DNA from: Prevotellaceae bacterium
GTDB lineage: Bacteria; Bacteroidota; Bacteroidia; Bacteroidales; UBA932
DNA: 37,561 nucleotides
Direction: 5' to 3'
Assembly: GCA_031284065.1 (NCBI GenBank)
Contig: JAITAP010000014.1
Coordinates: 1 to 37,561 of the forward strand
Position numbers and translations under genes: made by a program. Position 1 is the stretch's first letter. Every line of letters begins with the position of its first letter. This document shows, piece by piece, positions 8,661 through 15,122 of the stretch. Under the pieces are notes generated by a model. The model saw only the letters and a program-made list of their open reading frames with translations, did no database searches and had not been told where the DNA came from.

Positions 8661-9947
8661 ATGCTGAACGCAGTGAAAAAATCGGCTACACTTTCTACTC
8701 GCATCCTGCGAATATGGGCTACTTTGCCATTCCTTTTTCATGCCGGTGTTGCCGGTGCGCAGCGGTTTCCCAAGCCCGATTTTGAATCGGGGTACAAGTA
8801 CCCGGAGCTGTACTACGCCATCCCCAACGAGTCGCTGTGGACGGCTGTGGATATTACCCTGCTGGCGGCGCTGATGAGCGTGGTGGCGTGGGCAGTCATC
8901 AAAAGGCGAACGCGCGCGCCGGTGGTCGTCACGTCCGTTATTTCGGTGGCGTACTTTGGCTTTTTCCGGAGCGGGTGCGTTTGCAGCATTGGCGCAATAC
9001 AAAATGTGGCGGTGGCGCTCGCCGACAGCTCATACGTCATACCGCCGTCGGCGTTGCTCTTCTTCATTTTGCCCATCATTTTTGCCATTTTAGCGGGACG
9101 GGTGTTTTGCGCGGGCGTATGCCCGCTGGGTGCGCTGCAAGAGCTGGTCAACGTAAAAAGCTATCGCCTCTCCAAAGCGCTCACGGCTGCCCTGAGCATA
9201 ATCCCCTGGATTTACCTTATCTTTGCGGTGTTGTTTGCGGTTACGCGCAGCGGCTTCATCATTTGCCGCTTCGACCCGTTTATCGGCATATTCCGTCTGG
9301 GGGGCGACATTGGGATGATTGTCTTTGGAGCGCTTCTGCTCGTTGCCGCCATCTTTACGGGGCGACCGTTTTGCCGTTTACATTGCCCGTACGGTGCGCT
9401 GCTGAGCCTCTTTGCCCGCGTATCGGTATGGAAGGTAAAAATCACGCCCGGCTGCATCAGCTGCGAGCTGTGCCACAACGCCTGCCCCGTTGACGCTATC
9501 CGTGCGCCTTACGCAAACAAGGTAAAAGAAAGCCGTGCGCAAGGCGTAAAACGAATACTGCTCTACCTGCTTTTGCTGCCTGCAATGGCCTGCGCAGGCG
9601 CCCTGACGCTGCGCGTAGCGAGCAACTCGCTAAGCCGCGTGAATAAGGACGTCCGGCTGTACGATATGGTAGCGCAAAACGAAGCGACGCCGCAGGACGT
9701 GCAATTGCCGGAGCTGGAGGCTTTCTACGGTCAGGGCGGAACGGTGGAGGAGCTGAGCCGACGCGCCGCAACGGTAGAAGCCGATTTCAGGCGTTACGCC
9801 ACCGCTGCCGGCGCGCTAATGGGCATGGTCGTCGGCTTTACCCTGATAGGGCTATCGCTAAAGCGCACGCGGAAAACATACGAGATAAACGACGCTGCCT
9901 GCGTACATTGCGCCCGCTGCTTTAGCTACTGCCCGCAAAAAAAATAG
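8661..9947 (+). CDS. Polytopic membrane 4Fe-4S protein, NapH/NosR-like
   Basis: Two CX3CP motifs (FCAGVCPLGA, FCRLHCPYGA), ferredoxin motif CISCELCHNACP, C-terminal CVHCARCFSYCP, several TM segments. Confidence 0.85.
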   Translation: MLNAVKKSATLSTRILRIWATLPFLFHAGVAGAQRFPKPDFESGYKYPELYYAIPNESLWTAVDITLLAALMSVVAWAVIKRRTRAPVVVTSVISVAYFGFFRSGCVCSIGAIQNVAVALADSSYVIPPSALLFFILPIIFAILAGRVFCAGVCPLGALQELVNVKSYRLSKALTAALSIIPWIYLIFAVLFAVTRSGFIICRFDPFIGIFRLGGDIGMIVFGALLLVAAIFTGRPFCRLHCPYGALLSLFARVSVWKVKITPGCISCELCHNACPVDAIRAPYANKVKESRAQGVKRILLYLLLLPAMACAGALTLRVASNSLSRVNKDVRLYDMVAQNEATPQDVQLPELEAFYGQGGTVEELSRRAATVEADFRRYATAAGALMGMVVGFTLIGLSLKRTRKTYEINDAACVHCARCFSYCPQKK

Positions 9948-10103
9948 CGGCGGGGTAAGAGCTGTGCGGTACGCGGAGGGAGCCTCCTCGTTACGCTCGG
10001 AGTAACGCGGGTGGCGTTGCCTGAAAGTCAAGGCAATTTGAGTTTGCCATAAAAAGCGTCGTCATTAATTTGAAAGAATTAATAAGACTTTATATAATTT
10101 ACC

Positions 10104-11933
10104 ATGAAAAAGAAAATTTTCCGGAATATCGCTATCGTATCGGCTATCTTTATCGTTGCCTTTTCGGCAATGCTGATAACAAACTATTTTCAGGTAAGGG
10201 GCTTTGACCCGCTACAGGCAGAGGTTGTTGAGACGCTCAAGCAAATCAACGACGAAAATGCCGGCAACGTCAAGCTTCAGGAGCAAATCCGCCAGCTCGA
10301 CCTGCTGGCGCGGCGGGCTTACTTCGTGCGCCTCGACCACCTCAGGTCGGGGGTGTACATAATGGTTGCCATGCTGGTGGTGTTTGTGGCGGCGCTGCGG
10401 TTCTACTTTGCCGAAGAAAAAAACATTCCCGGCAAGCAGATTAGCCCCGTTGACGATTGGATGGAGAAAACGCTTGCCCGAAAGTACGTGGCGTGGATAG
10501 CGGGCGGGCTGGTTGCCGCTGCGCTGGTGTTTGTGTTTTTTACCGCGCCGTTTCTAAAAAGCGGAACGGATGCTCTTATGGGGCAGCCTGCCGGCGATGT
10601 GTACGCCGCCGCCGAGCAATCCGCCGCCGGAGAGGGCGAAAATGTAGCGCCGTCGGCAGGCGAGGATACGGTAGAGAACACGGCGGACGGCTTGGCGGAG
10701 AGCTTGGCGGAAGCCGTTGGCGAAAATCCGGAAGGGGCACAAGAGGCGCAAAATCCGGCAGAGGAAGCGGCCAGCGTCAGCGCTCCGAAGGTAGCGCACA
10801 GTTGCTTTCGCGGCAACAACTCCAACGCCGTGTCGCCCGCCCGAAACGTACCTGTCAAGTGGAACCCCACAACCGGCGAAAATATTGCGTGGGCGAGCGA
10901 TATTCCCCGTCATGGCTTCAACTCGCCGGTGATAACCGGCAACAAGGTGTTCATCACGGGGGCAGACGAGCAAGCCCGCGAGCTGTACTGCTACGACCTG
11001 ACGACGGGCAAGCTGCTCTGGACGCTGGCGGCAAGCAATATTCCCGGTTCGCCCTCCAAAATGCCCGAAACCACCGAAGACACAGGGCTTGCCGCGTCCA
11101 CCGTAGCCACCAACGGCAAGCAAGTGTGCGGCATATTTGCCTCCGGCGACCTGATTTGCGCCGACATGGAGGGCAAGCGGCTTTGGGCAAAAAATCTTGG
11201 AGTTCCCCAAAACCACTACGGATACGCCTCGTCGCTGCTGACGTTCGGCAGCTTGCTCATCGTTCAGTACGACAACAGCGTCGCGCCAAAGGTGATGGCG
11301 CTGGACATGGCTACCGGCGACGAACGCTGGACAAAAAGCCGGACGGACAAAATCACGTGGAGCTCGCCCATCATTGCCTACGTTAACAATCAGCCGCAGC
11401 TCGTGCTGATGGGCAGCCCAAGCATAACCGCCTACAACCCCAGCAACGGGGAGCAATACTGGCGGGTAGAAGGGTTGAGCGGCGAGGTGGCGTCAAGCCC
11501 GTGCAGCGCGGCCGGAGTGGTGTTCGGCGCAAGCGAGTACGCCGCGCTGATTGCCGTGAACGCTACCACCGGCCAAACCTTGTGGACGGCAAACGATTTT
11601 CTCCCCGAAGTTTCGTCGCCGGTAGCCACAAAAGACAACGTGTACCTTGCCACGAGCTACGGCGTGCTGGCATGTTACGACGCGCAAACCGGCGAGCTGA
11701 AGCGTTCGCACGAGCTGAACACCGAGTTCTACTCCTCGCCGATAATCACCGAAGGAAAGCTGTACGTTTTCAGCAACAGCGGCAAAATGTTCATCTACTC
11801 CGCCAACCAGAGCTTTGACCTGCTAAGCTCGTTCGATACCGGTCAAAAAACGTTTGCTACCCCCGCCTTCACCGATGGCAGAATAGTGGTGCGCACCGAA
11901 AAAGGCATCTACTGCGCGAAAGTTGAGAGCTGA
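10104..11933 (+). CDS. Membrane-anchored PQQ-like beta-propeller protein
   Basis: N-terminal TM segments, Ala/Glu/Gly-rich linker, then CFRGNNSNAVSPARNVPVKWNPTTGENIAWASDIP and repeated blades (ELYCYDLTTGKLLWTL, LIAVNATTGQTLWTA). Confidence 0.82.
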   Translation: MKKKIFRNIAIVSAIFIVAFSAMLITNYFQVRGFDPLQAEVVETLKQINDENAGNVKLQEQIRQLDLLARRAYFVRLDHLRSGVYIMVAMLVVFVAALRFYFAEEKNIPGKQISPVDDWMEKTLARKYVAWIAGGLVAAALVFVFFTAPFLKSGTDALMGQPAGDVYAAAEQSAAGEGENVAPSAGEDTVENTADGLAESLAEAVGENPEGAQEAQNPAEEAASVSAPKVAHSCFRGNNSNAVSPARNVPVKWNPTTGENIAWASDIPRHGFNSPVITGNKVFITGADEQARELYCYDLTTGKLLWTLAASNIPGSPSKMPETTEDTGLAASTVATNGKQVCGIFASGDLICADMEGKRLWAKNLGVPQNHYGYASSLLTFGSLLIVQYDNSVAPKVMALDMATGDERWTKSRTDKITWSSPIIAYVNNQPQLVLMGSPSITAYNPSNGEQYWRVEGLSGEVASSPCSAAGVVFGASEYAALIAVNATTGQTLWTANDFLPEVSSPVATKDNVYLATSYGVLACYDAQTGELKRSHELNTEFYSSPIITEGKLYVFSNSGKMFIYSANQSFDLLSSFDTGQKTFATPAFTDGRIVVRTEKGIYCAKVES

Positions 11934-12035
11934 AAGGTTGAAAATTGAAAAGTCGCGGATTGCGCAAAAGCCCACCCCGATGCTCCAACGGAGAAAACGC
12001 CGAGGCGCAATGTTCGGCGTCAGCCAATTCAAAAT

Positions 12036-12800
12036 TCAAAATTCAAAATTTCTCCGTCCTCCGGCCCTTGATTGCCGCGTTTTTGCCTTAGGCACATCGC
12101 CGCTGTACGCAAAGCCCTCCGGCTCTACAAGTACCTTACTTTGCGGCAGCGAAAACTTGAGGTAGGTAATGGGGTAGCCTTCGCTGATGAAAATATTTTC
12201 GTAGGCTGTTTTTATGGCGAGCTCGGCGGCGGCGGCGGTTGCGTACAAATTGTTGGCGCTCTGGAGCGGCGCAATGCCGTTGGCGGCAAGCGTGGCTTTG
12301 GCGTACTCGTGCAGCATTTGGCTGTCGGTTTTGAGGTGCACTATGCCCTGCGGCGCAAGAATTTGCGCGTAGCGGTTGAGGAACATTGGCGAGCAGAGCC
12401 GCTTGCGGGCGCGGGATGGCTGCGGGTCGGGAAAGGTAATCCAGATTTCGCCCACCTCGCCGGGGGCAAAGAGCGAGGTAACGACCTCTACTTTGGAGCG
12501 GACAAATGCAACGTTGCGCATGTTCTCCTCAGTGGCGGTCTTGGCTCCGCGCCACAGCCGCGCCCCCTTAATGTCGATGCCGATAAAATTTTTGTCGGGG
12601 CACATTCTTGCCAGCTCCACCGTATATTCGCCGCGACCGCAGCCCAGCTCCAGCGTTATCGGATTTTCGTTTCCAAAAAAATCCTCACGCCACCGCCCTT
12701 TCAGCGAAAAATCTCCCCTGAATAAGTCGGCAAACGCAGGCTGGTGTAGCAGCGCAAAAGTTTCGTTTTCCTGAAATCGCGACAGCTTGTTTTTTCCCAT
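12036..12800 (-). CDS. trmB: tRNA (guanine-N7-)-methyltransferase
   Basis: ELGCGRGEYTVELARMCPDKNFIGIDIKGARLWRGAKTA...ITFPDPQPSRARKRL. Confidence 0.93.
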   Translation of the reverse strand: MGKNKLSRFQENETFALLHQPAFADLFRGDFSLKGRWREDFFGNENPITLELGCGRGEYTVELARMCPDKNFIGIDIKGARLWRGAKTATEENMRNVAFVRSKVEVVTSLFAPGEVGEIWITFPDPQPSRARKRLCSPMFLNRYAQILAPQGIVHLKTDSQMLHEYAKATLAANGIAPLQSANNLYATAAAAELAIKTAYENIFISEGYPITYLKFSLPQSKVLVEPEGFAYSGDVPKAKTRQSRAGGRRNFEF

Positions 12801-12975
12801 AATGTTTCATTAAGCAGCGGCAAAGTTACGGAAAAGTCCCGCTCCGGCGTCAGCTGCCCCGAAAAATTTTGCGCTGTTGAGGTGGCTTTGTTGCTTGAAT
12901 TAGGTGGAAGAGAGGCTTTATAGCACACGCCCTTTGGCGAAAAAAACAACCAATTTTACAGCCTGAAATTTATAG

Positions 12976-13140
12976 CATTGCCACACTACAAGCTCGAAAT
13001 GTGCAGAGAAGTACAGTATTTCCGGTAGAACGGCACGCACGGATTTATTAGAGTTGGCTGATGAAAAATTGCTTAACGGGCAAGGAGAGTATAAAATGGC
13101 AAAGCTCTATTTTGGTAGATTTCCGGTAGATTTCCGATAA
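12976..13140 (+). pseudogene. Possible remnant of a winged-helix C-terminus (Fic/DeoR-like)
   Basis: In-frame HCHTTSSKCAEKYSISGRTARTDLLELADEKLLNGQGEYKMAKLYFGRFPVDFR* resembles the SxRTAxRDLxxLxxKGLL winged-helix motif; no start or upstream domain. Confidence 0.35.
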
Positions 13141-13154
13141 AATAAATTTTCCAT

Positions 13155-13189
13155 AATCCCCCAAGTGAGGATTGGGGGATTTTTATTTT
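13155..13189 (+). terminator. Rho-independent terminator
   Basis: Perfect 10-bp stem AATCCCCCAA-gtgagga-TTGGGGGATT followed by TTTATTTT. Confidence 0.75.
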
Positions 13190-13282
13190 AGCGGTATAAA
13201 TTCATATCCAAGCGTCTCCCCGCAGAGCGGTTCAGGATTTAAAAATTTCTACCTATCTTTACGGGATGATTTTTACCGGAAA

Positions 13283-14251
13283 ATGAAAAGTAGCGTATTG
13301 ACGTGGGATGAGGCGATAGCCGATTTCTTGGCGTTCCTCCGGCTGGAGCGGTCGCTGTCCGAAAAGACGCTGACGGCCTACTGCGCCGACGTGCGCAAGC
13401 TGCGCGAGTACGCGGAGGGCGAGCTCGGCCTACAGCCGCAGGAGGTGGAGCGCACGCACGTAGAGCAGCTCCTGTCGCGCCTCTACGACGGGGGGCTGGG
13501 CGGTCGCTCGCAGGCGCGGGTGCTGAGCGGCGTTAAGGCGTTCTTCAAGTACCTCCTCCTCGACGACGCGGTGGAGGCCAACCCTACCCAGCAGATTGCC
13601 GCCCCCAAGCAGGGGCGCAGCCTCCCGGAAGTCCTCACGGTGGACGAGGTGGAGCGCATCATTGCCGCCGTTGACCTGAGCAAGCCCGAGGGGCACCGCA
13701 ACAAGGCAATGATGGAGTTGCTGTACAGCTGCGGGCTGCGCGTGTCGGAGCTGGTGAACCTGCGCTTCTCGAGCATGTACCTCGACAAGGGGTTTCTGCG
13801 CGTGGTGGGCAAGGGCAACAAGGAACGCCTTGTGCCCATTGGCGGCAAGGCCGTGAGCGCATTGGAGCTCTACCTTGCAGGTCGCCGCGCCACTACGGAG
13901 CAGCGCAGCGCCGATGACGTGGTCTTCCTCAACCGACGAGGCGCAAAGCTGACAACGGTGATGGTTTTCCTCATTACCAAAGACCTTGCGGCAAGGGCGG
14001 GGATTACGAAAACGATAAGCCCGCACACGTTTCGGCACTCGTTTGCCACCCACCTCGTGGAGGGCGGCGCAGACCTCCGCGCCGTGCAGGAAATGCTGGG
14101 GCACGAAAGCATCACCACCACCGAAATTTACACGCACCTCGACCGCGAGTACCTCCGGCAGGCTATCCTGCTCTACCACCCAAGAGCGCGGCGTGCGTCC
14201 GTCGGGGATGGCGAAAGGGGTAGCCGGAGCGCGGGGAGTAAAGCGGAGTAG
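13283..14251 (+). CDS. xerD: Tyrosine recombinase XerD-like
   Basis: N-terminal SAM-like domain, LLYSCGLRVSELVNL, HTFRHSFATHLVEGGADLRAVQEMLGHESITTTEIYTHL. ATG 13283 preferred over the upstream start in the ORF track. Confidence 0.9.
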   Translation: MKSSVLTWDEAIADFLAFLRLERSLSEKTLTAYCADVRKLREYAEGELGLQPQEVERTHVEQLLSRLYDGGLGGRSQARVLSGVKAFFKYLLLDDAVEANPTQQIAAPKQGRSLPEVLTVDEVERIIAAVDLSKPEGHRNKAMMELLYSCGLRVSELVNLRFSSMYLDKGFLRVVGKGNKERLVPIGGKAVSALELYLAGRRATTEQRSADDVVFLNRRGAKLTTVMVFLITKDLAARAGITKTISPHTFRHSFATHLVEGGADLRAVQEMLGHESITTTEIYTHLDREYLRQAILLYHPRARRASVGDGERGSRSAGSKAE

Positions 14252-14283
14252 CATTGTTGAACCATGTAAATGAAAAAAGAGCC

Positions 14284-14478
14284 ATGCAAAAAGAGTTGAC
14301 CTACGGCGAGGCCATTGCCGAAGTGGAAGAAATCCTTGCGCAGCTGGAGAGCAGCACGCTGGACGTAGATAACATGTCGGCAGCCGTGAAGCGCGCCGCC
14401 GACTTGCTACAGCTGTGCCGCAAAAAGCTGCACGACACGGAGCAAAGCATCAAAAAGACGGTGGTGGAGGAGGGGTAA
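14284..14478 (+). CDS. xseB: Exodeoxyribonuclease VII small subunit
   Basis: MQKELTYGEAIAEVEEILAQLESSTLDVDNMSAAVKRAADLLQLCRKKL. Confidence 0.88.
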   Translation: MQKELTYGEAIAEVEEILAQLESSTLDVDNMSAAVKRAADLLQLCRKKLHDTEQSIKKTVVEEG

Positions 14479-14480
14479 AT

Positions 14481-14577
14481 TCGCCGGAAATGTTTAGGAG
14501 ACATTCCTACGGAATGTGGTAGCTTGGGGGAGGCGCGGCATTTTCTACCGAGCGTTCCATCCCTAACGGGATGGCGC
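14481..14577. repeat. Dispersed repeat module: ACATTCC-TAC-GGAATGT palindrome plus TTTTCTACCGAGCGTTCCATCCC
   Basis: Same sequences recur at 6733-6795 and 36651-36830. Confidence 0.75.
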
Positions 14578-14650
14578 AAGCGTCGCCAATCCGCTGTCGC
14601 CGCCGCCATCGCCAATCCGCCGCCGCGCTTCGCGTCCCTCTCCCCCCTCC

Positions 14651-14708
14651 CGTCATTCCGACCGGAGCGCGTGAGGCACGAGCGCGCGTAGTGGAGGAAC
14701 CTCCCGCC
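14651..14708. repeat. Interspersed repeat (CGTCATTCCGACCGGAGCGC...GGAGGAACCTCCCGCCA)
   Basis: Near-identical ~58-bp segment at ~36934-36991. Confidence 0.75.
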
Positions 14709-14763
14709 ACAACGCACCCCCGCGCTCGGTGGTTAGGGGGGAGATTGGCTGCGCCGAGCTCCA

Positions 14764-14780
14764 ATTCCCCGTAGGGGAAT
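14764..14780. repeat. GTA-loop palindrome ATTCCCC-GTA-GGGGAAT
   Basis: Perfect 7-bp stem; same family as 6669-6685 and the tandem array. Confidence 0.75.
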
Positions 14781-14836
14781 AATAGAAAATGACGATGCTA
14801 TTAAAGCCCTACGGGCGAGGCTAACGGCGAAAGCGG

Positions 14837-15038
14837 GCGATGGTCGTTTTTCTATTGCTATTATTGCCCTACGGGCAATCGGGACGGGTGCGATACACGT
14901 TTTTTTATTGATATTATTGCCCTACGGGCAATCGGGACGGGTGCGATGGTCGTTTTTCTATTGATATTATTGCCCTGCGGGCAATCGGGACGGGTGTGAT
15001 ACACGTTTTTCTATTGATATTATTGCCCTGCGGGCAAT
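14837..15038. repeat. 53-bp tandem repeat array (4 palindromic cores)
   Basis: ATTGCCC-T[A/G]C-GGGCAAT cores start at 14863, 14916, 14969 and 15022, exactly 53 bp apart; the adjacent tetranucleotide alternates tggt/acac/tggt/acac. Confidence 0.92.
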
Positions 15039-15122
15039 TGAGACGCAACCAACTGAAAATATTTATTAGGTCTTGCACAACTTTTAACTTTTAACTTTTA
15101 ATTTTTAACTACCAATTAAAAA

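Noticed and set aside
14301-14717. 138-aa minus-strand ORF (MRCGGRFLHYARSCLTRSGRNDGRG...)
   Set aside because: Translation of dispersed intergenic repeats antisense to xseB; similar peptides appear from the 36.9-kb repeat copy.
14837-15038. Possible CRISPR array
   Set aside because: Whole 53-bp units are repeated with no variable spacers, and no cas genes are present.
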